Source: Actinomycetota bacterium
Lineage (GTDB): Bacteria > Actinomycetota > Actinomycetes > Nanopelagicales > Nanopelagicaceae
Assembly (NCBI GenBank): GCA_009698445.1
Contig: WLQG01000010.1
Coordinates: forward strand, 1 to 35,661
DNA: 35,661 nucleotides
Reading direction: 5' to 3'
Of this stretch, positions 1 to 7,637 are shown piece by piece. Below the pieces are notes generated by a model that worked only from the letters and a program-made list of their open reading frames with translations, did no database searches and was not told the DNA's origin. The translations under genes and the position numbers were made by a program. Position 1 is the stretch's first letter; each line of letters opens with the position of its first letter.

Positions 1-72
1 GAGGCCTATGGTCAAGTGGTGGTTTTCAAAGACAAATATGGAAATAAGTGGGATTTAATTGAACAGAAATAG
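1..72 (+). CDS. VOC/glyoxalase family protein, C-terminal end only
   Basis: Only the last 23 residues are in the window; the gene begins upstream. The visible tail contains F-K-D-K-Y-G-N-K-W-D-L-I-E, which closely resembles the last beta-strand of VOC-superfamily (glyoxalase/bleomycin-resistance/dioxygenase fold) proteins, where the pattern F-x-D-x-x-G-N-x-W-x-L-I is common and the strand often carries a metal-binding Glu. The reading frame ends in TAG at 70-72. Its last 14 bases overlap the TTG start of the next gene, so the two are probably translationally coupled. Substrate cannot be judged from this fragment. Confidence 0.6.
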   Translation, partial: EAYGQVVVFKDKYGNKWDLIEQK

Positions 73-301
73 CGATGCCTCTAAGGCAAGAATCTTTGAG
101 TGGCTAGGTGTTGCAACTGCAATTGTTTATTCACTTCTAGTTGCTGCAAATATTGGTGCTGAGTTCATTGGTTTTACATTACTTCTCACATCCTCTGCCC
201 TGATTGGTATCTGGGCATACCTAGGAAAGCACAAAGGAATTCTCTTCCTGCAGTTCTTCTATGCTGCAGCTGGCATTATTGGAATGATCCGCTGGTTCTA
301 A
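59..301 (+). CDS. small integral membrane protein, unknown function
   Basis: This 80-residue protein has about three hydrophobic segments (roughly residues 15-33, 36-53 and 59-78), a short polar N-terminus and a K-H-K loop before the last helix. I do not recognise the family with certainty; size and spacing resemble a half-PnuC or CBU_0592-like three-helix membrane protein. The start is TTG at 59, the only plausible start in frame before the first hydrophobic segment, and it overlaps the previous gene by 14 bases. The stop (299-301) abuts the ATG of the CrtA-like gene at 302, so it lies in the same transcription unit. A link to carotenoids is suggested by position only. Confidence 0.6.
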   Translation: MNRNSDASKARIFEWLGVATAIVYSLLVAANIGAEFIGFTLLLTSSALIGIWAYLGKHKGILFLQFFYAAAGIIGMIRWF

Positions 302-958
302 ATGATCGTTGCCTACTTTTGGACAATTACTCCTAGCCGTATTCCTTTTGCTCTCGTCGCTATGGGAATGGATCGTTTTGTTTTGCGTCGCTCTAGAAAT
401 GTTGGCTTCTTCAAATCACTTGGCACAGGCAAGGGCGAGACTTTCACGCCTTCTGATGCCAATACTTTGCGGTGGGGTTTGATTGCACAAGTTCACGACA
501 TTGACGCCTTTGATCAATCTTTCGTTGTGAAGCAATGGCGCAAAAACAGTGTGAGTGAATTTCGTGCTGTCCTTGAACCAATTTCATCTCACGGCCAATG
601 GGCAAAGCAGGAACCATTTGTTGCAAGCGCAAAAGACTGGACTGGACCTGTTGCTGCAATTACACGTGCGCGCATTAAGTGGCACCAGAACTTTCGCTTT
701 TGGAGCTCCGTGCCACCCGTGACAATGTCATTGAAATCAGCACCCGGCTTGATATCTGCAATTGGAATTGGTGAAGCACCTATTGGCTTACAAGGCACTT
801 TTTCCCTTTGGGAGTCTGGCGAGGCAATTAAGAATTTTGCATATAAGGGTTCAGCGCATCAGAAGGCAATTGCCGACACAGGCACCTATAAATGGTATTC
901 AGAAGAGCTCTTCGCACGCTTTGCAGTAAAAGATATTCGCGGTTCGATTAATAGTTAA
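302..958 (+). CDS. crtA: CrtA-type carotenoid oxygenase (spheroidene monooxygenase family; possible carotenoid 2-hydroxylase)
   Basis: This 218-residue protein resembles spheroidene monooxygenase CrtA along most of its length. It shows G-F-F-K-S-L-G-T-G-K-G-E-T-F-T near residue 35, W-x-L-I-A-Q near 60, the L-E-P-I-S-S-H-G-x-W block near 95, G-P-V-A-A-I-T-R-A near 118, I-G-I-G-E-A-P near 153, F-S-L-W near 167 and a W-Y-S-E-E-L-F-A-R-F end near 200. In purple bacteria CrtA oxidises C-2 of acyclic carotenoids in an O2-dependent reaction; a CrtA relative in Flavobacterium P99-3 is a carotenoid 2-hydroxylase of myxol synthesis. Here it precedes cruF, cruG and a crtD-like gene, so 2(2')-hydroxylation of an end already hydrated at C-1 is the favoured role (inference). 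No transmembrane helix is obvious. Its ATG directly follows the previous stop. Confidence 0.8.
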   Translation: MIVAYFWTITPSRIPFALVAMGMDRFVLRRSRNVGFFKSLGTGKGETFTPSDANTLRWGLIAQVHDIDAFDQSFVVKQWRKNSVSEFRAVLEPISSHGQWAKQEPFVASAKDWTGPVAAITRARIKWHQNFRFWSSVPPVTMSLKSAPGLISAIGIGEAPIGLQGTFSLWESGEAIKNFAYKGSAHQKAIADTGTYKWYSEELFARFAVKDIRGSINS

Positions 959-972
959 GTAGTCATATAGGG

Positions 973-984
973 CAGACTTACACC
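973..984 (+). promoter_or_regulatory. possible leaderless promoter -10 of cruF (CAGACT-N6-ATG)
   Basis: CAGACT at 973-978 is followed by exactly six bases and the ATG at 985. It differs from the TANNNT pattern seen at other starts in its first base only. No Shine-Dalgarno sequence precedes the ATG. This would give cruF its own promoter 26 bases after the crtA-like stop. Confidence 0.35.
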
Positions 985-1788
985 ATGTCACTACGCCACT
1001 ACACACCAAGACGGCGTCGCTATGGGCAACTTTCCCCTCAAGCTAATGGCTTGTTGATTTCTGTTTTAGGTATAGCAATTTTGCTTCAAGTTATTTATCC
1101 ATTAGTTAATGGCGAAGTTTTGCGATTACTGACTCTCAATGTTATTTACTGGGGCGCTGGTGCGATGTTGCTCCATGCATTACTGGCTTATGGTGCACGC
1201 TATGCAGCTACTTATTTTTTCTTTACTTTCTTCTTTGCGCTGATCATCGAACATATTGGACTCGCAACCCAATGGCCTTTTGGCAACTATTCATACTCTG
1301 GCAATTTAGGGTTAAAAGTTTTTGAAGTTCCACTGGTTGTGCCATTTGCATGGATCATGATGGCCCACCCTGTTTTAACCGCAGCTCGTCGCATTGCAGG
1401 TAATTGGGTATTTCTTTATGGCGGAGTTGTTCTTGCGGCTTGGGATCTATTTTTGGATCCCTTGATGGTGAGTCAAGGTAACTGGACATGGATAGTCACT
1501 GGCGCGCATGTTCCATTTCAACCGCAGATTCCTTTATCTAATACCTTCGGTTGGTTACTGAGCGGAATGTTTCTCATCGGCGTTCTCCATCTGATTACTC
1601 CACGCGAAAAGCGAAAGGGTGGGGCCACATTTCTCACTACAGATGTTCTACTTTTGTGGGTTTTATTCTCAGGAATTATCGGGAACTTATTTTTCTTTAG
1701 CCGCCCAGGGATTGCCTTCTTTGCTGGAGCAATCTTTGCAATCGTGCTTGCCCCTTATTTCTTTAACCGCTGGTTGGGACGCCCTTAG
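985..1788 (+). CDS. cruF: carotenoid 1,2-hydratase, CruF family (DUF422)
   Basis: This 267-residue, very hydrophobic protein has about seven or eight membrane helices. The central block G-N-Y-S-Y-S-G-N-L-G (near residue 104), the following P-L-V-V-P-F-A-W-I-M-M, and A-A-W-D-L-F-L-D-P near 150 are characteristic of the CruF/bisanhydrobacterioruberin-hydratase family. CruF adds water across the C-1,2 double bond of a psi end, giving a tertiary 1-OH (known from cyanobacteria, Deinococcus and haloarchaea). It therefore needs an open end of lycopene or gamma-carotene, made by crtE/I/B some 4 kb downstream. It sits between the CrtA-like gene and cruG, the glycosyltransferase that usually accompanies it. 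The start is ATG 985 after a 26-base gap; cruG begins six bases after its stop. Confidence 0.87.
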   Translation: MSLRHYTPRRRRYGQLSPQANGLLISVLGIAILLQVIYPLVNGEVLRLLTLNVIYWGAGAMLLHALLAYGARYAATYFFFTFFFALIIEHIGLATQWPFGNYSYSGNLGLKVFEVPLVVPFAWIMMAHPVLTAARRIAGNWVFLYGGVVLAAWDLFLDPLMVSQGNWTWIVTGAHVPFQPQIPLSNTFGWLLSGMFLIGVLHLITPREKRKGGATFLTTDVLLLWVLFSGIIGNLFFFSRPGIAFFAGAIFAIVLAPYFFNRWLGRP

Positions 1789-1793
1789 TTTCC

Positions 1794-2867
1794 ATGGATT
1801 CTGTACTGGCAATTCTCGCAGGGCTCATTCTTTTTATATCCCTGATTAATTTCGTTTCGATTCGCACGCCCCGAGGTTCATCTGTTATTACAGAAAAAAT
1901 ATCAGTCATCGTTCCGCTACGAAATGAGTCCGAAAACATCGTCGAACTAATCCAAACGTTGCGTAACCAAAAGCACTTATCTGATGTTGAATTCCTACTT
2001 CTAGATGATAGTTCTGAAGATGACACGCTCACTTTACTCAAGCAGAGCTGTGAAGGTTTAGAAAACTTCAGGGTTTTATCTGGTTCCCCATTACCTCAAG
2101 GTTGGATAGGTAAAACATGGGCATTGCAACAATTACTTCAAGCATCTCGTGGTCAGATCGTCGTAAGCATTGATGCCGATGTTCGACTTGAACCAGATGC
2201 AATCAGTTGCGCAGTTACTTTATTAAAGAGTTCGCAGTTGGATTTTATTTCACCGTATCCTGCTCAACAGGCTTACACATGGTCTGAAAAACTCATTCAA
2301 CCGCTCTTGCAATGGTCGTGGATGTCGACAGTCATTTTGAGAATTGCCGAGAGAAGTTCTAGTTCTTCCATGGTTGTGGCAAATGGCCAGTTCTTTGTAG
2401 TCAGAAAAGAAGCTCTTGAGCAAGTGCGCGGATATGAGTCAGCAAGTAATAAGGTTTTAGATGATGTCTTTTTGGCCAGAGCACTCGTTAAGAACGGTTC
2501 ACATGGCTGTGTTGCAAATGGTGCGGCAATTGCATCCACTCGAATGTATTCATCGTGGAGAGAGATTCAAGCTGGATATGGCAAGTCCTTACACGCTGCT
2601 TTTGGTTCAGCGTTTGGTTGCGCCGTAGCCATAATATTTATATTTCTCACTGGTATTGCTCCCTTGATTGCCGGTATCACAGGTTCAAATATCGGCTGGT
2701 ATGCCTTTGGCGCAGTTACGCTTACTCGCACGATGAGTGCAATTAAAGTAGGCAAAAATGGTTTAGATGCCTTCCTGCACCCGCTTTCATCTGCGCTTCT
2801 TATCCACTTAATCATTTATTCATGGGTGATGCGTGGTCGGGTCCAATGGAAAGGCCGCACCATATGA
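1794..2867 (+). CDS. cruG: carotenoid glycosyltransferase, GT2 family (CruG-like)
   Basis: This 357-residue protein has one N-terminal membrane helix (about 3-21), a GT-A catalytic domain and two or three C-terminal helices (about 270-345). The GT2 domain shows V-I-V-P-L-R-N-E-S-E-N near residue 39, L-L-D-D-S-S-E-D-D near 68, the metal-binding D-A-D of V-S-I-D-A-D-V-R near 128, and a late V-L-D-D-V-F-L-A-R block (about 221) fitting the catalytic base and acceptor region. A membrane GT2 next to cruF is the usual context of CruG, which adds a sugar to the 2'-OH of myxol-type carotenoids. The sugar donor cannot be read from sequence; CrtQ-type glycosyltransferases are the main alternative. The downstream desaturase starts within its stop (ATGA at 2864-2867), so the two are translationally coupled. 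Confidence 0.8.
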   Translation: MDSVLAILAGLILFISLINFVSIRTPRGSSVITEKISVIVPLRNESENIVELIQTLRNQKHLSDVEFLLLDDSSEDDTLTLLKQSCEGLENFRVLSGSPLPQGWIGKTWALQQLLQASRGQIVVSIDADVRLEPDAISCAVTLLKSSQLDFISPYPAQQAYTWSEKLIQPLLQWSWMSTVILRIAERSSSSSMVVANGQFFVVRKEALEQVRGYESASNKVLDDVFLARALVKNGSHGCVANGAAIASTRMYSSWREIQAGYGKSLHAAFGSAFGCAVAIIFIFLTGIAPLIAGITGSNIGWYAFGAVTLTRTMSAIKVGKNGLDAFLHPLSSALLIHLIIYSWVMRGRVQWKGRTI

Positions 2868-4393
2868 CATCACGCTCTCTAAAAATTGTTGTGATTGGCG
2901 CTGGCATGGGCGGCATGATGTCGGCTGCACGTTTAGCTAAGGCTGGTCACCACGTTTCATTATATGAAGCATCAGATCGTGTGGGTGGAAAACTGCACAC
3001 AGAATGGATTGGGAAAGTTGCCTTTGATACAGGGCCATCACTTTTAACTTTGCCAGCCGTTTACAAAGATTTCTTTCAACGAACTGGTAAACATCTAGGA
3101 CTGCTCTGTGAAATACAGGCAGTTGATCCATCTTTTGATTATCGATTTGCAGACGGAACCAGCGTTACGTTTGCCAATCTTTCGCGCTATAACACGCTCA
3201 ATAATCTGCGTGCTTCATATGGTGAACCAGTTGCACGCCAATGGGATCAGTTAATGCGAAGAGCAGAAAAGATGTGGGATGTTTCGCGAGAACCATTCAT
3301 TGAAAATGAACTGCGCTCACCACTTTCCTTGCTCAAACGCTTCTCCCTCATTAGAGATTTAAAGATTATTGCACCTTGGAAAACTCTGAGGGATTTTGCG
3401 ACCGAAGAACTATCAGATCAACACCTTCGCTACATCCTAGATCGCTATGCAACGTACAGTGGTTCAGATCCACGAAAAGCACCTGCAGTCCTATCAACCA
3501 TTGCATTTGTAGAAGAATCATTTGGTGCTTGGCATATCAAGGGCGGACTAGGAACCTTGGCAACACTGGTACACGAGCGTGCCGAGAAAGTGGGAGTTAC
3601 ATTTCACCTAAACTCCCCTGTTGCATCCATCAACGTAATAAGGGGTAAAGCAACGGGAATTACTTTAGAAAATGGGCACGTTATTGAATCTGATGCAGTG
3701 ATTGCTAACGCCGATGCTTCACTGATCTATAACAAGTTAATCACAGGCAAAATTCGAAAGATCAAGAAAATACGAAAGAATTTGAAGAAAGCTGACGCCT
3801 CACTTGCTGGCTTCTCTTTGCTTCTTGGAATGCGTAAAGATGAATCTGCCCCGCTCAATCACCACACAGTACTTTTTCCTAAAAATTACGATGCAGAGTT
3901 CGATGCGATTTTCACACATAAAAAGCCCGTTGCAGAACCCACTATCTATATCTGCGCTCCTAATGATGATGCCATGACAAGAGATCAATCGCTAGAGAGT
4001 TGGTTTGTACTTGTAAACGCACCTGCGCACGGTGAACATTCTTTTGACTGGAGCGATCAAGAGTTCGCGCGTACCTATGCCAATTCGATCATCGATCAGA
4101 TTGAAGCGCGAGGGATTTCAGTTCGTTCGCGCCTTGAATCGTTAACAATTCGGACACCTGCTGATCTGGAAACTGCTGTGCGCGCACCTGGCGGTTCAAT
4201 TTATGGAACATCCAGTAATGGTGCACGAGCAGCCTTTATGCGTGCCAAGAATCGCTCCCCTATCAAAGGTTTGTATTGTGTTGGTGGTTCGGCTCATCCT
4301 GGTGGCGGATTACCTTTGGTTGGTTTAAGCGCTGAAATGGTTGCTAATGCAATTGGGAACGCGCAAAACGGACAACCATTAAAAAGCCACTAA
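2864..4393 (+). CDS. crtD: carotenoid 3,4-desaturase, CrtD-like (CrtI/CrtD phytoene desaturase family)
   Basis: This FAD-dependent amine-oxidase-fold protein has 509 residues from the chosen start. The dinucleotide motif I-G-A-G-M-G-G-M-M-S-A-A-R-L begins near residue 11, with the acidic strand end at Y-E-A-S-D-R-V-G-G-K. The C-terminal FAD segment is L-Y-C-V-G-G-S-A-H-P-G-G-G-L-P-L-V, which looks more like CrtD/CrtN relatives than the P-G-V-G-V-P-M-V of the true CrtI at 6153. I chose ATG 2864 because it overlaps the cruG stop and sits right before the Rossmann strand; ATG 2822 would add 14 residues lying inside cruG. Known CrtD enzymes desaturate C-3,4 of 1-hydroxycarotenoids, fitting cruF next door; a second CrtI-like step cannot be excluded. 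Its 3' end overlaps the opposite-strand gene by 50 bases. Confidence 0.78.
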   Translation: MTSRSLKIVVIGAGMGGMMSAARLAKAGHHVSLYEASDRVGGKLHTEWIGKVAFDTGPSLLTLPAVYKDFFQRTGKHLGLLCEIQAVDPSFDYRFADGTSVTFANLSRYNTLNNLRASYGEPVARQWDQLMRRAEKMWDVSREPFIENELRSPLSLLKRFSLIRDLKIIAPWKTLRDFATEELSDQHLRYILDRYATYSGSDPRKAPAVLSTIAFVEESFGAWHIKGGLGTLATLVHERAEKVGVTFHLNSPVASINVIRGKATGITLENGHVIESDAVIANADASLIYNKLITGKIRKIKKIRKNLKKADASLAGFSLLLGMRKDESAPLNHHTVLFPKNYDAEFDAIFTHKKPVAEPTIYICAPNDDAMTRDQSLESWFVLVNAPAHGEHSFDWSDQEFARTYANSIIDQIEARGISVRSRLESLTIRTPADLETAVRAPGGSIYGTSSNGARAAFMRAKNRSPIKGLYCVGGSAHPGGGLPLVGLSAEMVANAIGNAQNGQPLKSH

Positions 4394-4964
4394 TTTGAAG
4401 CGCTAGGAAAGCAACAGAGACTGCAAAAATACCTGGCAGATTGAGTTGCCACATAATCAAAACTATAAATAAAAATGAAGCACGTATAGGTCGTTCGGCA
4501 GGTGTTACTACACCGATATCTGTAATTCCTAGTGAAACTAATTTAGCTCGTGCATATTCTTGGAAAGATGCAACGCACCACAATGTGATCGCTAACCAAG
4601 CAGGAACACCGATTACATAGAGGGCATAGAGCCATAGAGCTTCACTTATGCGATCGACGACTGAATCAAGGGTTGCGCCCCACGAACTTTGTCGCTTTTG
4701 AAATATTGCGACACTTCCATCAATACCATCACAGAAAAGTGAAAAAACTAGAAAACCAACTGCCCACCATGATGTTGCGCTCAAAGCCGTCGCAGCTGCG
4801 GCAACTAAACCTAGAAGTGTTAAAACATTTGGTGAGATACGAAGTAACGTGGCAAGAAGACCAAAGCGATAGGAAATATTGAGCCACCAAGCAACGGCGC
4901 CGGTAACGGGGGCATCGTTGTGCAACCCACTCCATGTATCAGTGAATTCTTGCTTGCTGAGCAT
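4344..4964 (-). CDS. CDP-alcohol phosphatidyltransferase family membrane protein
   Basis: This 206-residue protein has about five or six membrane helices. The family signature D-x2-D-G-x2-A-R-x8-G-x3-D-x3-D is present around residues 79-104 with all four Asp and both Gly in register, but the Arg after Ala is Ile (S-V-A-I-F-Q). These enzymes transfer a phospho-alcohol group from a CDP-linked donor (for example CDP-DAG) to an alcohol such as glycerol phosphate or inositol phosphate. The changed Arg means activity and substrate are uncertain. It is the only minus-strand gene between the two halves of the carotenoid cluster; a role there is not implied by sequence. The ATG at 4964 is preceded by a purine-rich A-G-G-G-A-A-G stretch as ribosome-binding site. 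The 3' end overlaps crtD by 50 bases. Confidence 0.72.
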   Translation of the reverse strand: MLSKQEFTDTWSGLHNDAPVTGAVAWWLNISYRFGLLATLLRISPNVLTLLGLVAAAATALSATSWWAVGFLVFSLFCDGIDGSVAIFQKRQSSWGATLDSVVDRISEALWLYALYVIGVPAWLAITLWCVASFQEYARAKLVSLGITDIGVVTPAERPIRASFLFIVLIMWQLNLPGIFAVSVAFLALQISGFLMVVRFARSQLH

Positions 4965-5075
4965 TTTCTCACTTCCCTATTATTTTCCAGCCTTTAAGTA
5001 TTTATAGTATAGAAGTGTAGGCTCGGTAGACCAACAAGAATGGCAAAGGGAACTAGGTGAGGGTACCTTTACGCT
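4965..5075. promoter_or_regulatory. divergent promoter region, CDP-alcohol transferase / crtE
   Basis: This 111-base gap separates two divergently read genes. On the plus strand TACCTT (5064-5069) lies six bases before the crtE GTG, a leaderless-type -10. On the minus strand an AT-rich TATACT-like hexamer near 5004-5009 could serve the phosphatidyltransferase, which would then have a short leader ending in A-G-G-G-A-A-G. No clear operator repeat was seen. Confidence 0.45.
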
Positions 5076-6152
5076 GTGAGTTCAACGACTAGGTCAGAGT
5101 TACAAGAAGTACGCGATGGCGTAGAGATTGAGCTAACTCAATTTATGCGTGATCAAAGTTCATATTTACACTCAATCTCACCTGAGCTGAAGCCCGTTTC
5201 TTCGGCGCTTTCCTCATTTTTATTAGATAGCGGAAAACGCCTACGTCCTCTCTTTGCTTATGCGGGAATCAAAAGTGCAGGTGGATCTTTAACACCAGCT
5301 TTGACTAAAGCAATCTCTTGCCTAGAACTTCTTCAAGCGTGCGCACTTATTCATGATGACTTAATGGATGGTTCTGACACACGTCGGGGTAAGCCATCAA
5401 TTCACCGCCACTTTGAATCAATCCATGTGCAAGATGAGTTAGAAGGTTTTGCCCCTGCATATGGTTTAGCTTCAGCAGTTTTACTGGGTGATTTAGCTCT
5501 TGTCTGGTCAAACCAACTGCTTAATACTTCTGGTATTTCTGTCGATGAAATTCGCCGCGTGATGCCTATCTTTGACGAAATGCGCGTTGAGTTAATGGCT
5601 GGACAGTTTTTAGATATTCATGAACAGACACAAAAGAACACTGATCTTGATCGGTCAATTGAGATTGCGCGTTACAAGTCAGGTAAATACACGATTGAAC
5701 GTCCACTGCATATGGGCGCAGTCTTGGTCGGGGGCGCATCACCGACTTTGCTCGCAGCTCTCTCTGACTACGGATTACCCTTAGGCGAGGCGTTCCAATT
5801 CCGCGATGACTTGTTAGGCGTATTTGGCGATCCCTCTGTTACGGGAAAACCTGCCGGAGATGACTTGCGCGAAGGTAAGCGCACAGCTCTTATCGCAATG
5901 GCCGATGCAAAATGCACCGATGCCATGAAGGCTGAGAGTCGCAAGTATTTTGGTAAAAACGATATTGATGAAAAGGGTGTAGCAATACTGCAAGAGATGA
6001 TTGTTTCAACAGGCGCTAAAGCACAACTTGAAACTATGATTGATGAGTTAACCTCTAGAGCACTTACAGCGATTGAAAATTCAGCAATTGATGATGCAGG
6101 ACGTAATGTGCTCAATGAACTAGCCCTGATTGCAACGAAGCGGAGTATGTAA
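5076..6152 (+). CDS. crtE: geranylgeranyl diphosphate synthase (trans-polyprenyl synthase)
   Basis: This 358-residue all-helical prenyl synthase builds GGPP from IPP and allylic diphosphates, the C20 precursor for phytoene. The first Asp-rich motif is D-D-L-M-D at residues 94-98, followed by the usual G-x-x-T-R-R-G; the second is F-R-D-D-L-L-G near 242-248. The G-K-R-L-R-P block near residue 55 binds diphosphate. The start is GTG 5076, with a TACCTT hexamer six bases upstream and no ribosome-binding site. crtI follows immediately (TAA then ATG), so crtE-crtI-crtB form one operon. The long-chain quinone synthase is a related family, but tight linkage with crtI and crtB makes the carotenoid role most likely. 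Confidence 0.92.
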   Translation: MSSTTRSELQEVRDGVEIELTQFMRDQSSYLHSISPELKPVSSALSSFLLDSGKRLRPLFAYAGIKSAGGSLTPALTKAISCLELLQACALIHDDLMDGSDTRRGKPSIHRHFESIHVQDELEGFAPAYGLASAVLLGDLALVWSNQLLNTSGISVDEIRRVMPIFDEMRVELMAGQFLDIHEQTQKNTDLDRSIEIARYKSGKYTIERPLHMGAVLVGGASPTLLAALSDYGLPLGEAFQFRDDLLGVFGDPSVTGKPAGDDLREGKRTALIAMADAKCTDAMKAESRKYFGKNDIDEKGVAILQEMIVSTGAKAQLETMIDELTSRALTAIENSAIDDAGRNVLNELALIATKRSM

Positions 6153-7637
6153 ATGGTTGCCAGAGTAAAAGGCCCCACCGATCACGTCGTAATCGTTGGT
6201 GCAGGCCTTGCTGGATTAAGTGCTGCATTGCGTCTTGCAGGAGCTGGCCGAAAAGTAACTGTCTTAGAGCGTGAAAGCGTTCCGGGCGGGCGCAATGGTC
6301 TACTCAACAAAGATGGCTACGCCTTTGATACTGGGCCTTCAGTTTTAACAATGCCCTCACTGATCAATGACGCATTTAACTGTGTGGGCGAAGATATGAA
6401 AGATTGGCTGGAATTAACACCACTCACACCGCTCTATCGCGCTTTCTATGCCGATGGCTCACAAATAGACGTTCATGCAAATACCGATGAGATGGAAGCA
6501 GAGATTGCTAAGCACATCAGTAGCTCTGAGGCTGCTGGTTATCGCAGATACGTAGATTTTGTAACTAAGTTATATAAGTATGAAATGAATGACTTTATCG
6601 ATAGAAATATCGATAGTCCCCTGAACTTACTCACACCTAACCTTGCCCGCTTAATCGCCCTCGGTGGTTTCCGCAGACTTTCACCAAAAGTAAATCAGTT
6701 CATGAAAGATCCCCGCCTACAAAAGGTTTATTCATTCCAAGCGATGTATGCAGGTGTAAGTCCACAGCAAGCTCTGGCCATCTATGCAGTCATTGCATAT
6801 ATGGACTCGGTCAATGGTGTTTTCTTCCCTAAAGGTGGAATGCACGCGGTACCTCGCGCATTAGCTGCGGCAGCAGAAAAGCATGGCGTTGTCTTTAAGT
6901 ACAACACAACTGTCACAAATGTTGAAGTAAACAATGGTCGCGCAAAAGCAGTCATTACCGAATCTGGTGAGCGCTATGAGTGTGACGCGGTTATTTTAAA
7001 TCCTGACCTACCGGTTGCTTACCGTGAATTACTTGGAAAAACGCCAGCAACAATTAAGCGTCTGAAGTATTCACCATCGTGCGTAACTTTACTAATTGGT
7101 TCTAGTAAGAAATATGACTTTGCAGCCCATCACAACATTCACTTTGGTCACTCTTGGGATGGCGTCTTCGATGAGCTCATTAAGAAGAAGCAGTTAATGA
7201 GTGATCCCAGCATCTTGGTAACAATTCCAACACATGATGACCCAGATTTGGCTCCACCAGGAAAACACTCGTATTACGTACTTTTCCCAACACCTAACTT
7301 AGACAGTGATATCGATTGGAAAAAACAAGCTGGTCCTTATCGCGATCAGATGATTAAAACTATTGAAGAACGTGGATACACAGGCTTTGGTGATTCCATC
7401 GAAACCGAAGTGATGACTACTCCCCTCGATTGGAAAAATCAGGGAATGGAGATGGGCGCACCTTTTGCCAGCGCACATACGTTCTTCCAAACCGGCCCAT
7501 TTAGACCACGCAACATGGCTCAAAGAATCGAGAACGTAGTCTTTGCTGGTTCTGGCACCCAACCTGGAGTTGGTGTTCCAATGGTTTTAATTTCAGGTCG
7601 TTTAGCTGCTGAGCGAATTGTGGGACCAGTTAAGTAA
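6153..7637 (+). CDS. crtI: phytoene desaturase
   Basis: This 494-residue FAD enzyme converts phytoene to lycopene by successive desaturations at the membrane. The N-terminal motif V-G-A-G-L-A-G-L-S-A-A-L-R-L starts near residue 15, with E-R-E-S-V-P-G-G-R-N after the second strand. The C-terminal segment F-A-G-S-G-T-Q-P-G-V-G-V-P-M-V-L-I-S-G is the classic CrtI signature, and D-T-G-P-S-V-L-T-M-P near residue 57 is also typical. It is the true CrtI of the window, in contrast to the CrtD-like paralogue at 2864. Its ATG immediately follows the crtE stop and its stop immediately precedes the crtB ATG, so translation is probably coupled. Number of desaturation steps is not readable, but CrtYc/CrtYd imply lycopene. 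Confidence 0.94.
   Translation: MVARVKGPTDHVVIVGAGLAGLSAALRLAGAGRKVTVLERESVPGGRNGLLNKDGYAFDTGPSVLTMPSLINDAFNCVGEDMKDWLELTPLTPLYRAFYADGSQIDVHANTDEMEAEIAKHISSSEAAGYRRYVDFVTKLYKYEMNDFIDRNIDSPLNLLTPNLARLIALGGFRRLSPKVNQFMKDPRLQKVYSFQAMYAGVSPQQALAIYAVIAYMDSVNGVFFPKGGMHAVPRALAAAAEKHGVVFKYNTTVTNVEVNNGRAKAVITESGERYECDAVILNPDLPVAYRELLGKTPATIKRLKYSPSCVTLLIGSSKKYDFAAHHNIHFGHSWDGVFDELIKKKQLMSDPSILVTIPTHDDPDLAPPGKHSYYVLFPTPNLDSDIDWKKQAGPYRDQMIKTIEERGYTGFGDSIETEVMTTPLDWKNQGMEMGAPFASAHTFFQTGPFRPRNMAQRIENVVFAGSGTQPGVGVPMVLISGRLAAERIVGPVK

Noticed and set aside
2822-2863. Upstream ATG for the CrtD-like gene
   Set aside because: It would add 14 residues inside cruG; ATG 2864 overlaps the cruG stop as ATGA and directly precedes the FAD-binding strand.
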